Below are positions 55,524 through 64,000 of a stretch of 64,000 nt of DNA, piece after piece. Position numbers and translations under genes: made by a program. Under the pieces are notes generated by a model. It had not been told where the DNA came from and made no database searches. It saw nothing but the letters and a program-made list of their open reading frames with translations. The stretch comes from CAVUEG01 sp963740525 (GTDB taxonomy: Bacteria; Actinomycetota; Actinomycetes; Propionibacteriales; Nocardioidaceae). Every line of letters starts with the position of its first letter. Position 1 is the stretch's first letter. The stretch is from assembly GCA_963740525.1 (NCBI GenBank), contig CAVUEG010000006.1, positions 992,001 through 1,056,000 on the forward strand, written 5' to 3'.

Positions 55524-55967
55524 ATGAAGCTCATCCTGACTCAGGAAGTGAACGGTCTCGGCTCTGCCGGCGACGTGGTCGAGGTGCGTGACGGCTACGG
55601 CCGCAACTACCTGATCCCCCGTGGCTTCGGCATCCGCTGGACCAAGGGCGGTGCACGGACGATCGACGCGATCCAGGCCGCCCGCACCAGCCGTGCGGTG
55701 CGCGACCTCGACCACGCCAAGGAGGTCAAGGCCCAGCTCGAGGCCGGACCGGTGAACCTCCAGGTGCGTGCCGGCGAGGGCGGCCGGCTCTTCGGTGCCG
55801 TCACCGCCGCCGACATCGCGGCCGCGATCGCCGACGCCGGTGCTCCGGTCGACAAGCGCACGATCGTGCTCGGCAACCCGATCAAGTCCCTCGGGACGCA
55901 CACGGTCACCGTCAAGGTGTCCGACGAGGTGGACGCAACCGTCAACCTCAACGTCGTCTCGGCCTGA
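55524..55967 (+). CDS. rplI: 50S ribosomal protein L9
   Basis: A 147-residue L9, with the N-terminal RNA-binding domain MKLILTQEVNGLGSAGDVVE, the YLIPRGFGIRW stretch, a connecting helix and a C-terminal domain that extends out from the ribosome. It ends the rpsF operon before a perfect hairpin. Confidence 0.96.
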   Translation: MKLILTQEVNGLGSAGDVVEVRDGYGRNYLIPRGFGIRWTKGGARTIDAIQAARTSRAVRDLDHAKEVKAQLEAGPVNLQVRAGEGGRLFGAVTAADIAAAIADAGAPVDKRTIVLGNPIKSLGTHTVTVKVSDEVDATVNLNVVSA

Positions 55968-55983
55968 CGGCCACCAGACACAC

Positions 55984-56018
55984 GCGAGGGCCGCTTCCCC
56001 CAGGGAAGCGGCCCTCGC
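55984..56018 (+). terminator. Perfect 16-bp hairpin after rplI
   Basis: GCGAGGGCCGCTTCCC (55984-55999) and GGGAAGCGGCCCTCGC (56003-56018) form a perfect 16-bp stem with a CCA loop between convergent rplI and the secreted-protein gene. It probably ends both transcripts. It lacks a U-run. Confidence 0.8.
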
Positions 56019-56046
56019 TGTCTGTGCTGGCCCGTCGCCGGTGCGG

Positions 56047-57222
56047 CTAGCGCACCGAGATGCCGTCGATCCGGACCATCTTGCCTTGTGAGAGGACCAC
56101 GACGGTGATCTTCCCGGACTTCGCTGCCGCACCGGGCAGGTCGATCACGATCAGCTGTCGCTTCTTGGTACGACGCGCGGTGAGGCGGCCGGCGTACAAC
56201 TTGGTGGAGCCGAGGTTGACCCGGATCAGGCCGTAGCCGCGACCCTTGCCGACGATCAGCGTGACCTCCCGCATCCCGGAGAACCGCTTGCTGAGCTTCG
56301 CCCCGCGGCGCTTCGTCTGCTGGTAGTCGCTGTCGAAGTAGCCCTTGCCGGCGGACCGGTCCCAGGCGCGCTTCTGACGACGGGTGCCGAACGTGTTGAA
56401 CGGAACCCGGTAGCTGGTCGTCTCCGGTGTCGGGTCCACGTTGCCGGCGGGGTCCTTCGCGGCCACGGAGAACGTGTGCTTGCCGGAGCGGAGCGGGCTC
56501 AGTGTCACGCCGCCGTCGTCGCAGGGGAGGGCCTTGCCGTCGCTGCGGCAGACGAAGGTGCTGCCGCTCGGACCGGAGAACGAGAAGGTCCCCGTCCGTG
56601 ACAGCCAGAGGCCGCGCGGGCGGTTCTCGGCCATCCAGGTGAACGGCGCGGTCGTGTCCTGGTCCCACTCCAAGGTCGCCGGGGTCGGGTCGGTGTTGGC
56701 CGAGGTGTCGGTGGCGCGCACCGAGAACAGGTACGGCGTGGAGCCGTCGGTCGCGGTGTCGGCAAGGCCGGAGTACGTCTGCGGGCTCGTGCAGGCGGCC
56801 CAGTCGGCGGCCTGCGAGGGTCCATCGAGCCGGCACTCGTAGGTGACCTGCTCGTCGGGGACGACGGAGAACGAGATGCTCATCGTGTCCTGGTCGACCC
56901 AGCCTGCGTCGTTGGCGGACGGCTCGTGCGAGTCGATCCGCGTCTCCGGCGGCGTGGTGTCGCAGGGAGGCTGGAGCGGCTGGCCGCAGGTGGGGATGTC
57001 CGTCGGGTCGGGCAGGATCGGGTCGGTCGGCAGCAGGCCGTTCGGTTCGACTGCGGTGCGAGCCTGGTCCGCGGTCCCCTGCGCCTGCGAGGGGGAGACC
57101 ATCATCGTGACGGTGAGAGCGGCGGCGGCCAGCGCGGCGACGAGGTGCCAGGCCGAGCGGGCAGCGGCTTGAGGAGCTGGCGCGGGCGTTGAAGTCGGTG
57201 GTGCGGTGCGGTGAAACGGCAC
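56047..57222 (-). CDS. Secreted Ig-like-domain protein
   Basis: A 391-residue protein with a signal region (about 20-48; AWHLVAALAAAALTVTMMVS then SQAQ) and two bacterial Ig-like repeats of the type with paired Cys (YECRLDGPSQAADWAACTSPQTY and FVCRSDGKALPCDDGG) with the SVRATDTSANTDPTPATLEW pattern typical of cell-surface proteins. A basic C-terminal region (about 290-391) differs. I chose GTG at 57220-57222 because GGGGAGG lies six bases upstream; the frame can be extended to 57300. No enzymatic domain is seen. Confidence 0.75.
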   Translation of the reverse strand: MPFHRTAPPTSTPAPAPQAAARSAWHLVAALAAAALTVTMMVSPSQAQGTADQARTAVEPNGLLPTDPILPDPTDIPTCGQPLQPPCDTTPPETRIDSHEPSANDAGWVDQDTMSISFSVVPDEQVTYECRLDGPSQAADWAACTSPQTYSGLADTATDGSTPYLFSVRATDTSANTDPTPATLEWDQDTTAPFTWMAENRPRGLWLSRTGTFSFSGPSGSTFVCRSDGKALPCDDGGVTLSPLRSGKHTFSVAAKDPAGNVDPTPETTSYRVPFNTFGTRRQKRAWDRSAGKGYFDSDYQQTKRRGAKLSKRFSGMREVTLIVGKGRGYGLIRVNLGSTKLYAGRLTARRTKKRQLIVIDLPGAAAKSGKITVVVLSQGKMVRIDGISVR

Positions 57223-57336
57223 GTGTGTCCTCCCCGGACCGCCTCTCGGCGGCGTCGTGGCACCCTCTGTGCCCCCCACGGGCTGCAGCAGACTATGCAA
57301 CGGTTCGGCTCCCGGGGAAGGAGAACCCGCGAACCT

Positions 57337-57927
57337 TTACCCGTGCTCGGCAGTCGGGTCGTCGTCCGGGTCGGGGTTCGCGTCGGCGATCGGACCGGTG
57401 ACCGGAGCGGCCACCGGACCGCCGTACTCGGATCGCCGGGAGAGGGCGAAGAGCGACCAGACCAGGACCGCGTAGGACAGCACCGCGATCACCGCGACCC
57501 CGGGCAGGAGGGCGTCGAGCTGTCCGCCGTAGACCATGGCCGGGGCGAAGACGAGGGCGAGGAAGACCCAGAACAACGCCCGGAACCGACGGGGTTGTAC
57601 GTCGAGCCGCGAGCGGGGCCGAACCGTCGCCGCCATCGACCTCGCGAGCAGGGTCACGAACACCGCCTGCGGGATGCTGACCGCCCACTGACCGCTCAGG
57701 TCGAGCTGGTCCTCGAGCCCCGGGAACCACAGCGGGAGGGACACCAGGCCGGAGGCGACCGCGAGCCAGCGGAGGGTGGCGTGGTCGGGCAGCACGCTCC
57801 CGAGGGCCAGCAGACCGGAGAGCACCAGAGTCCAGCCGACGACGTCGGGTAGGCCGTCGTACCCGCCGAAGCGCGGGTCGAGCATGACGATGACCAGGCC
57901 CATGGCCACCTTCTGCAGCGGCGTCAT
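57337..57927 (-). CDS. Uncharacterised membrane protein
   Basis: A 196-residue protein with about four or five hydrophobic helices (starting KVAMGLVIVMLDPRFGGYDGLPD, then VVGWTLVLSGLLALGSVL and others to about 165) and a polar C-terminal tail. I do not recognise the family. It is read from ATG 57925-57927 and lies 22 bases from the MATE gene on the same strand, with which it may be co-transcribed. Confidence 0.7.
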   Translation of the reverse strand: MTPLQKVAMGLVIVMLDPRFGGYDGLPDVVGWTLVLSGLLALGSVLPDHATLRWLAVASGLVSLPLWFPGLEDQLDLSGQWAVSIPQAVFVTLLARSMAATVRPRSRLDVQPRRFRALFWVFLALVFAPAMVYGGQLDALLPGVAVIAVLSYAVLVWSLFALSRRSEYGGPVAAPVTGPIADANPDPDDDPTAEHG

Positions 57928-57949
57928 GCGGCGAGCCTAGGGGGAGCAG

Positions 57950-59302
57950 TCACGCTCCGGTGACCTGCCACCGGTCGCCGTGGGCCCGCAGCAGCAGGAC
58001 CAGGCCGCGGCCGGTCATGAACACCGCGCCGAACACCAGCCAGAGGAGGGTCAGGCTGCCGGCGGTGGCCGCCGTGACGAGCACGACGGGGGCGAAGACC
58101 ACGAGCACGGCCAGCCCGCCCCAGGCAAGGTAGCGTCCGTCGCCGGCGCCGATCAGCACGCCGTCCAGCACGAAGACCAGGCCGGAGACGGGCTGGAAGA
58201 CCGCGGCCATCAGCAGCACCGGCACCAGCAGGTCCCGGACCACCGGGTCGGTCGTGAACAGCGACCCCAGCACCGGGCTGGCCGCGGCCAGGAGCAGGCC
58301 GGTGACCAGCCCGGAGACCACTCCCCAGCGGATGATCAGCCGCGTCATCGCCTGGGTCCCGACGAGGTCGCCGGCGCCGAGGAGTCGGCCGGTCAGGGCC
58401 TGGGCGGCGATCGCCAGCGCGTCGAGCGCGAAGGCCAGGAAGGTCCAGATCGTCGAGGCGACTAGGTGAGCGGCGATGGAGGCGTCACCGACCCTCGCGG
58501 CGGCGTACGTCATCACCAGCAGGGAGGCGCGCAGGGTCAGGGTGCGCACCACCAGCGCGACTCCGGCATGCGCCGCCCGCCGGATCCCGGGCAGGTGGGG
58601 GCGGAGCGGGGTGTCCTGGGCCCGGGCGGCCCGGAGCACCACGGTCGTGAGCGCACCCGCAGCGAGGAGCTGCGCGAGGACGGACCCGATCGCGGAGCCG
58701 GCGATGCCCAGGTGCAGGCCGTAGACGAGCACCACGTTGAGGGCGATGTTGAGCAGGTTGGCCGCGACGGCCACCACCAGGGGAGTCCGCGTGTCCTGGA
58801 GCCCGCGGAGGATGCCGGTCACGGCGAGGCTGACCAGCAGCGGCACGGTGCCGAGGAACGCCCAGCCCAGGTACGTCGCCGCCTCGCCGGAGACCTGGGC
58901 CGAGGCACCGAAGAGCCCGACCAGCGACCCGCGGGCCGGGATCCCGGGCACCGTGGCCGCGGCCCCGATCAGCACGGCGAGCCACATCCCGTCGATCCCC
59001 TGCGCCAGCGCGCCACGGAGGTCGCCCGCGCCGATCCGCCGGGCGACCTGGGCAGTGGTGCCGTAGGCGAGGAAGACGCAGAGGCCCACCGCGGTCTGCA
59101 GCACGGCGCCGGCGATCCCGAGCCCCGCCAGCTGCGGGGTGCCGAGGTGGCCGATGATCGCGGCATCGGCGAGCAGGAACAGCGGCTCGCTGACCAAGGC
59201 CAGGAACGCCGGCACGGCCAGCGCGAGGACCACCCGGGCCTGACGGATGACGGCGGAGCAGCGGCCGGCTCGGGGTTCGGTTCCGGGGGGTGCTGCGGGC
59301 AT
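57950..59302 (-). CDS. MATE family efflux transporter (DinF-like)
   Basis: A 450-residue polytopic protein with about 12 helices of the MATE/NorM fold. Motifs such as FLLADAAIIGHLGTPQLAG and ARRIGAGDLRGALAQG are typical of DinF-type proteins. These exchange cations for drugs or metabolites. The start chosen is ATG 59300-59302 (MPAAPPGTEPRAG); the frame is open further, but the extension lies in the dnaB upstream region. It is divergent from dnaB. Confidence 0.9.
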   Translation of the reverse strand: MPAAPPGTEPRAGRCSAVIRQARVVLALAVPAFLALVSEPLFLLADAAIIGHLGTPQLAGLGIAGAVLQTAVGLCVFLAYGTTAQVARRIGAGDLRGALAQGIDGMWLAVLIGAAATVPGIPARGSLVGLFGASAQVSGEAATYLGWAFLGTVPLLVSLAVTGILRGLQDTRTPLVVAVAANLLNIALNVVLVYGLHLGIAGSAIGSVLAQLLAAGALTTVVLRAARAQDTPLRPHLPGIRRAAHAGVALVVRTLTLRASLLVMTYAAARVGDASIAAHLVASTIWTFLAFALDALAIAAQALTGRLLGAGDLVGTQAMTRLIIRWGVVSGLVTGLLLAAASPVLGSLFTTDPVVRDLLVPVLLMAAVFQPVSGLVFVLDGVLIGAGDGRYLAWGGLAVLVVFAPVVLVTAATAGSLTLLWLVFGAVFMTGRGLVLLLRAHGDRWQVTGA

Positions 59303-59815
59303 GACCGGGAGCCTAGGTGGGTGGCCTCGGGAACGACATTTGGATCGATCCGAGGCTCCGGTGGCGAGTTGTGTGAACCTGTGCACAGACTCGGCGTACC
59401 TGTGGATGCCCGGCAATCCGGGGCGCCATGTCGACATGACGACCCGAGAACGTGGGATGTCCGGCGGGTGAACAACATTTCTGGGATCTTTCTCTGCTCC
59501 ACATCCGGTGCACGACGTTTCCGCAGGTCAGAGGGGGGTCACCGGCCGGTATGCGGAAACTGTCCACAGCCGGCCTCACAGGCTGTGCACATGTTTGCTG
59601 GCGCGTTCCACACGGTCCGGCGAGTTATCCCCAGGGCCTGTGGATGAGCGACTTCCCCGCGGGCTCCGATCGCCTCGTAGGGTCACGACGAGTCCGTCGT
59701 CGAACCCGACCGGTCCGTCGCCCGGCTTTGTGGGGGTGCCCAGCCCGACCGTTCGGTCAGGGTCGCACCTGGTGTCGCCGACGTCAAACCACGGACCGTG
59801 AAGGGACACTCCAGC
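59303..59815. promoter_or_regulatory. dnaB-MATE divergent intergenic region
   Basis: No gene is convincing in this 513-bp gap. It contains DnaA-box-like sequences: CTGTCCACA (59560-59568), TTATCCCCA (59625-59633) and, on the opposite strand, TCATCCACA (59639-59647). A 19-bp element identical to the oriC copy is at 59516-59534. Overlapping it, GTTTCCGCA (59517-59525) and TGCGGAAAC (59552-59560) form a perfect inverted repeat. This looks like a regulatory region for dnaB rather than neutral spacer. Confidence 0.65.
59516..59534 (+). repeat. 19-bp element, copy upstream of dnaB
   Basis: CGTTTCCGCAGGTCAGAGG is identical to 15985-16003 in the oriC region. It lies 282 bases upstream of the chosen dnaB start. 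See the related copy at 17843. Confidence 0.7.
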
Positions 59816-61243
59816 GTGAGCATCGAGTACGCCGCCGGTGGGTTCCCGTCCGGGGAGGGCGCCGAGAGCCCCGACGAGGCGGCGCAGCGCTGGTTGTCCA
59901 GCCCCCAAGCGAGTGAGCCGCGGTCGGCAGGGCGGACCCCGCCGCAGGACAACGACGCCGAGCAGAGCGTGCTCGGCTCGATGCTGCTGAGCAAGGACGC
60001 CATCGCGGAGGTCAGCGAGTCGGTCCGCGGCACGGACTTCTACCGCCCGGCGCACGAGACGATCTACGACGCGATCGTCGACCTCTACGGCCGCAGCGAG
60101 CCGGCCGACCCGGTGACCGTCTCCGCGGAGCTCCAGCGACGCGGCGAGCTCGCCAAGATCGGCGGCGCGCCGTACCTCCACACGCTGTCGGCCCAGGTGC
60201 CGATCGCGGCCAACGCCGGCTACTACGCCGAGATCGTGCGCGAGAAGGCGATCCTGCGGCGGCTGGTCGACGCCGGCACCCGGATCGCCCAGATGGGGTA
60301 CGCCGGCGAGGGCCAGGTCGACGACGTGGTCGACCAGGCGCAGGCCGAGGTCTACGCGATCACCGAGAAGCGGGCCAGCGAGGACTACGCCCCGCTGAGC
60401 GACATCATGGAGAGCGCGCTCGACGAGATCGAGGCGATCTCCAACCGCGACGGCGACATGATCGGCGTGCCGACCGGTTTCGCCGACATGGACGAGCTGA
60501 CCAACGGCCTGCATCCGGGCCAGATGGTGATCGTGGCCGCGCGTCCCGCGATGGGCAAGTCGACGCTGGGCCTGGACATCTGCCGGTCGGCGTCGATCCA
60601 CCACAACATGGCGAGCGTGATCTTCAGCCTGGAGATGACCCGCAACGAGATCACGATGCGGCTGCTGTCGGCCGAGGCGAAGATCCCGCTGAACCACATG
60701 CGCAACGGCAACATGACCGACGACGACTGGCAGAAGCTGGCACGCAAGATGGGCGAGGTCTCCTCGGCGCCGCTGTTCATCGACGACAGCCCCAACATGA
60801 CGATGATGGAGATCCGGGCCAAGGCCCGCCGCCTCAAGCAGCGTCACGACCTCCGCCTGATCGTGATCGACTACATGCAGCTGATGTCGTCGGGCAAGAA
60901 GGTCGAGTCCCGCCAGCTCGAGGTCTCGGAGTTCTCCCGCCAGATCAAGCTCCTGGCCAAGGAGCTCGAGATCCCGATCATCGCCCTCTCCCAGCTGAAC
61001 CGTGGCCCGGAGCAGCGCTCCGACAAGCGCCCGATGATGAGCGACCTGCGCGAGTCCGGCTCGCTCGAGCAGGACGCCGACATGGTGATCCTGCTGCACC
61101 GCGAGGATGCCTACGAGAAGGAGTCGACCCGCCCCGGCGAGGCGGACCTGATCGTCGCCAAGCACCGCAACGGACCCACCCGCGACATCACTGTGGCCTT
61201 CCAGGGCCACTACTCCCGCTTCGTGGACATGGCCCACGGCTGA
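59816..61243 (+). CDS. dnaB: Replicative DNA helicase DnaB
   Basis: A 475-residue RecA-fold hexameric helicase. The N-terminal domain (about 45-145; PPQDNDAEQSVLGSMLLSKDA) is followed by the helicase core with Walker A ARPAMGKST, Walker B-like VIDYMQLM and the arginine-finger segment near LSQLNRGPEQRSDKRP. No intein interrupts the P-loop, unlike some mycobacteria. I chose GTG 59816 (VSIEYAAGG); GTG 59798 would add six residues. DciA, its likely loader, is in the window. Confidence 0.95.
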   Translation: MSIEYAAGGFPSGEGAESPDEAAQRWLSSPQASEPRSAGRTPPQDNDAEQSVLGSMLLSKDAIAEVSESVRGTDFYRPAHETIYDAIVDLYGRSEPADPVTVSAELQRRGELAKIGGAPYLHTLSAQVPIAANAGYYAEIVREKAILRRLVDAGTRIAQMGYAGEGQVDDVVDQAQAEVYAITEKRASEDYAPLSDIMESALDEIEAISNRDGDMIGVPTGFADMDELTNGLHPGQMVIVAARPAMGKSTLGLDICRSASIHHNMASVIFSLEMTRNEITMRLLSAEAKIPLNHMRNGNMTDDDWQKLARKMGEVSSAPLFIDDSPNMTMMEIRAKARRLKQRHDLRLIVIDYMQLMSSGKKVESRQLEVSEFSRQIKLLAKELEIPIIALSQLNRGPEQRSDKRPMMSDLRESGSLEQDADMVILLHREDAYEKESTRPGEADLIVAKHRNGPTRDITVAFQGHYSRFVDMAHG

Positions 61244-61304
61244 GCAGCACGATCAGTGCGACAGGGCACCGCGGCCGCTCTCGTCCGGACACGAAGGGGT
61301 GCGG

Positions 61305-62078
61305 TCAGGGTCGGGCACGGCTCAGGAAGCGCGCGAACAATGGCACGGTCAGGTCCACGCGGTGGAACGCAGCGAGGTGCGCGACGTCGAGCGTAGACAA
61401 CTCCGCATCCCGCATCGTCTGGACGAGACGGCCACCCAACGCGGCACCACCGTCCTCGTTCGATTCGACGCCGAGCACGAGGAGCGTCGGCACGTTCAGC
61501 GACGGGGCTGCAGCCCACAGGTCCGGCGCGGTTGCCTCCGCCTCGATGCCACCGGCGAAGGCGAGGGAGCCCGTGGTGCAGAGGTGCTCGACGAGCCACC
61601 CCGGCACCGGCTCCCGTTCGGCCGAGACGAACTCCTCGATGACGTCGCGGGTGCCTCGGTGGAGCACCTCCTGCGCGTGAGCCCGAAGGACCTCGGGTGA
61701 GTCCGCCGGGTCAGGGAACGAGTCGAGCGCGACCAGACCCGTGAGGCGTCGGGGCGCCGACAGAGCAACGGCGAACCCGACGCGTGCCCCGAACGAGTAG
61801 CCGACGAACGCGGCTCGATCAGCACCCGCGTCGTCCAACACCGCCAGGGCGTCGGCGACGTACGACGACATGTGGTGGCCACCGAGGTCCGTCGGTCCGT
61901 CGCTGAGACCTCGACCACGATGGTCCATCAGCAGATGGCTGTAGCCAGGCAGGCCCTCGATGTAGCCGGCCAGTTCCCACATCTCCCCGTCTCCGCACCC
62001 GCCGGCGTGCCACAGCACCGGCGGACCGTCTCCGACGACGCGATAGTGAATGCGGAGATCTGTCCGTACGTAAGGCAT
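61305..62078 (-). CDS. Alpha/beta fold hydrolase
   Basis: A 257-residue hydrolase. The nucleophile elbow is GYSFGARVG, with an oxyanion or cap region near HAGGCGDGEMWE and MDHRGRGLSDGPTDL, and a final His in DVAHLAAFHRVD. Pro-x-Leu and LVLGVES fix the acidic residue region. ATG at 62076-62078 (MPYVRTDLRIHYR) is the start; the frame is open upstream but unlike the family. It is convergent to dnaB. Substrate unknown. Confidence 0.85.
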   Translation of the reverse strand: MPYVRTDLRIHYRVVGDGPPVLWHAGGCGDGEMWELAGYIEGLPGYSHLLMDHRGRGLSDGPTDLGGHHMSSYVADALAVLDDAGADRAAFVGYSFGARVGFAVALSAPRRLTGLVALDSFPDPADSPEVLRAHAQEVLHRGTRDVIEEFVSAEREPVPGWLVEHLCTTGSLAFAGGIEAEATAPDLWAAAPSLNVPTLLVLGVESNEDGGAALGGRLVQTMRDAELSTLDVAHLAAFHRVDLTVPLFARFLSRARP

Positions 62079-62402
62079 CGCAACCACCCTGGGTCGGGGG
62101 TGCCCGAGCGTCCCGAAGGACCTCAATCGTGCCATTGCGAGAAGACGGCGCAGCCGTTCGACCCGAGGGAATGCGACGATCCGGCGTCGCCCGTTCGGGT
62201 AGGCGCGGCCGTGGCCATGCAGCTGGAACATGGTGGTCGCACCGTCGTCAGTCTCGAGGGCGCCCCGAAGATCTGGGACGAACGTGCATCGCCACTCCCG
62301 CCCACTACATCCCGACCGACGTGGGTGCCCAGGCCGAGGTCCGGTCGACCCGGAGTCACCTCCAGGGTGGTCCCAGGCCTCGATTCCGAGGATCATCAGG
62401 GC
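62079..62402. other. Intergenic region, no gene supported
   Basis: This 324-bp gap lies between the divergent hydrolase and NTF2-like genes. Short open frames are present on both strands, but none has a family resemblance or ribosome binding site. It should contain the promoters of both genes; no clear -10 was found. Confidence 0.5.
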
Positions 62403-62801
62403 ATGAACCAACGCGAGGACTTCATCACGTGGGTGCAGTCGGTTCTGACCGCCGCGGAGCTCGCCCTCCACAACGGTGACGCCGGACCGCGTCGCGCCAT
62501 CTGGTCGCGCACCGAGCCGGTGACGGTGCTGGGCGCCTGGACGAACGCAATCGGGCAGACGGAGCTGGACGACCTGTTCACCCGGCTCGCCGAGAGCTTC
62601 TCGGACTGCACGTCCTATGAGTTCGAGCTTCTGGAGGCCGAGGTGCTCGCAGACGCGGCGTACACGGTCGGTCTCGAGCACACCTCCGCGTCCGTCAACG
62701 GCGTGCCGCGCACCTACACCCTGCGGGCCACGCAGATCTACCGTCGTGAGGACGGCGCCTGGAAGGTGGTCCACCGGCACGGAAGCGCGCCGCCGGAGTA
62801 G
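62403..62801 (+). CDS. NTF2-like (SnoaL/DUF4440-type) protein
   Basis: A 132-residue protein with the alpha-plus-beta cone of the NTF2 superfamily: long N-terminal helices (REDFITWVQSVLTAAELAL), then beta strands ending RATQIYRREDGAWKVVHRHGS, a common C-terminal signature. ATG at 62403 is chosen; upstream frames are not conserved. Such proteins are enzymes or ligand-binding partners, and no specific activity can be given. Confidence 0.75.
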   Translation: MNQREDFITWVQSVLTAAELALHNGDAGPRRAIWSRTEPVTVLGAWTNAIGQTELDDLFTRLAESFSDCTSYEFELLEAEVLADAAYTVGLEHTSASVNGVPRTYTLRATQIYRREDGAWKVVHRHGSAPPE

Positions 62802-62899
62802 GTGCCTCCGAACGGGACGATCGGCCGGTCCGAGCGGATCGCGTCATCGACAGGCATCCTCCTTGGCCAAACCGGAGGACCACCTCGACCGTCGGTGAC

Positions 62900-63262
62900 T
62901 CAGTAGGTGAGGGTTCGGTCCGCCTCGAACGCCAGCTCCACCAGCCGCGTGGGCATGGCGAACTCGGCGGGCTTCCCCTCCAGGTCACCGTCGGTCACTC
63001 CACGGGCCTTGCTCGACATGCCGGACACGTAGAACCGTCCGCCGCCCCCTGCGACCGCATCGAAGGACTCGCGCAACGAGCCCGTCCCCAACCCGGTCAA
63101 CGAGTCGAGCACCGCGTCACGGATGAGCTGGACTGCGTCACCAGCCAGGAACAGGTCGACCTCATGACCCTCGTCCATGGCCGCCTTGGCCACCAACAGG
63201 CCCAGGGCGGCTCGGGTCGGAGCCTCGGGACCGCACGTGATGTGGACCAGCAACTTGCCCAT
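62900..63262 (-). CDS. DsrE family protein
   Basis: A 120-residue DsrE/DsrF-like protein. It starts MGKLLVHITCGPEAPTRAAL, has the pattern VDLFLAGDAVQLIRDAV, and carries FYVSGMSSKARGV, where the sulfur-carrying Cys of DsrE is replaced by Ser; Cys10 remains near the start. ATG at 63260-63262 is the start. Sulfur transfer is therefore doubtful. Confidence 0.8.
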   Translation of the reverse strand: MGKLLVHITCGPEAPTRAALGLLVAKAAMDEGHEVDLFLAGDAVQLIRDAVLDSLTGLGTGSLRESFDAVAGGGGRFYVSGMSSKARGVTDGDLEGKPAEFAMPTRLVELAFEADRTLTY

Positions 63263-63394
63263 GCACCTCACCCCTACCGAATCGCTGCTTTCGCTGTCAG
63301 CGGCATGGACTGAGGGTAGGACTGGACGTGCCTTCTGGCCAGAGGCCGAGGAACTCCACACCTGGCTGGGTCCGGGCCGGGTCCGCGCTGGGGA

Positions 63395-64000
63395 TCAGGT
63401 CAGGTTGGACAGTCCGGCCGCAACCGCGAAGCCCAGGACGGTGATCAGCCCGGCCCGGTTGCCGGCCTTCTCCTTGGCCTCGGGAATCATCGAGTCGGTC
63501 AGCATGACCAGCAGCGCACCAGCGGCGAAACCGTCGACCGCGGCCTTCACGCCACCACCCACCTGTTGGGCGACGAGGTATCCGACGACGGTGGCGCCGA
63601 CGCACAGCACGGTCACCGCGGCCCACAGCGTCAGCACGTGCTGCCGCGACTTCCCGGAGCGGCGCATGTCGCTGGCCGACCCGATGGCTTCGGGAAGGTT
63701 GGAGATGAAGATCGCCACCAGCAGCGCGACGCTGACGCCCTTGCCGGTGGCGAGGCCGATGCCGAGCACCGCCTGCTCCGGGATGCCGTCGAGGAGCGCG
63801 CCGAGCGCCAATGGCAGCCCGCCGGACCCGCCACCGGAGCGACCACCGATGTGGCTGACGGCCCGGTCCGCGGTGAAGAAGGCTATGGCACCGAGCGCGA
63901 GACCGATGGCCACCGAGACGGGTCCCCCGATGCGCAGGCCCTCCTCCGCGAGCTCGAAGGCCACGCTGGAGACCAGTGCGCCGGCACCGAAGGCCAGCAC
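63395..64000 (-). CDS. ZIP-like metal transporter, 5' end outside window
   Basis: The frame of 201 residues is open to the window edge, so its N-terminus is missing. It has six to seven hydrophobic helices with ALGALLDGIPEQAVLG and FISNLPEAIGSAS, matching the TM4 and TM5 metal-site positions of ZIP transporters. The usual histidines (HNxPEG and HExPHE) are replaced, so metal selectivity or transport may differ. It ends at 63395-63397. Confidence 0.75.
   Translation of the reverse strand: MLAFGAGALVSSVAFELAEEGLRIGGPVSVAIGLALGAIAFFTADRAVSHIGGRSGGGSGGLPLALGALLDGIPEQAVLGIGLATGKGVSVALLVAIFISNLPEAIGSASDMRRSGKSRQHVLTLWAAVTVLCVGATVVGYLVAQQVGGGVKAAVDGFAAGALLVMLTDSMIPEAKEKAGNRAGLITVLGFAVAAGLSNLT

Noticed and set aside
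59816..61243. Intein in DnaB
   Set aside because: The P-loop and neighbouring motifs are continuous and the protein length is normal.

Overview
The window is about 64 kb of high-GC actinobacterial chromosome centred on the replication origin. Gene content and order match the conserved oriC neighbourhood of Actinobacteria: gyrA-gyrB-dciA-recF-gnd-dnaN-dnaA on one side of rpmH, and rnpA-yidD-yidC-jag-rsmG-parA-parB on the other. Farther out are cwlM-trxA-trxB-anti-sigma-sigM-pseudokinase-murJ-DUF6049-pcnA and ino1-padR-PBP-GT87-femX-nfo-rpsF-ssb-rpsR-rplI-dnaB. Codon use, GTG/TTG starts, F420 enzymes and the overall layout suggest a Nocardioides-like member of Propionibacteriales. That placement is inference; no rRNA gene is present to confirm it.

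Region by region. 1-4430: a cut-off patatin phospholipase with DUF3817 and SURF1 proteins on the minus strand, then a FadR-type regulator coupled to a fatty-acid hydroxylase and followed by a metallo-beta-lactamase-fold hydrolase. 4430-5450: a small lower-GC accessory patch next to tRNA-Ala with a nuclease-like gene, a decayed gene and a truncated leaderless ORF. 5450-18411: tRNA-Ala, the tiny DLW-39 gene, tRNA-Ile, then the minus-strand gyrase and replication-initiation genes, with oriC most likely between dnaA and dnaN. 18412-23773: the plus-strand rpmH to parB run with parS sites. 23774-38331: a lipid, cell-wall and redox block holding PlsC, Ddl, an aminotransferase, a CwlM-like pseudo-amidase, thioredoxin and its reductase, SigM with its anti-sigma factor, a pseudokinase, MurJ and DUF6049. 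38446-46237: CCA/polyA polymerase, small lipid- or stress-type proteins, a dispersed palindromic repeat, an F420 enzyme pair, an MFS carrier, inositol-phosphate synthase and PadR. 46425-59302: a class A penicillin-binding protein, a GT87 glycosyltransferase, a frameshifted alanine-racemase-like gene, FemX, endonuclease IV, the rpsF-ssb-rpsR-rplI operon, a secreted protein and a MATE carrier. 59303-64000: dnaB and a few accessory genes, ending inside a ZIP-like transporter.

The genes fall into three cooperating sets. The first is replication and segregation (DnaA, DnaN, DciA, DnaB, RecF, SSB, gyrase, ParABS). The second is envelope synthesis: MurJ, pseudokinase, CwlM-like, Ddl, FemX, PBP, Ino1, GT87. 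The third is membrane insertion and ribosome or RNA genes (YidC, YidD, Jag, RnpA, RsmG). The most interesting non-coding signal is a 19-bp element. It occurs exactly in the dnaA-dnaN gap and upstream of dnaB, with a 15/19 version upstream of dnaA. Other points of interest are a split MviN system (flippase and pseudokinase as separate genes) beside an amidase that has lost its zinc ligands, a 52-bp tandem palindromic repeat with a lone copy 38 kb away, and a single-base frameshift in the racemase-like gene.
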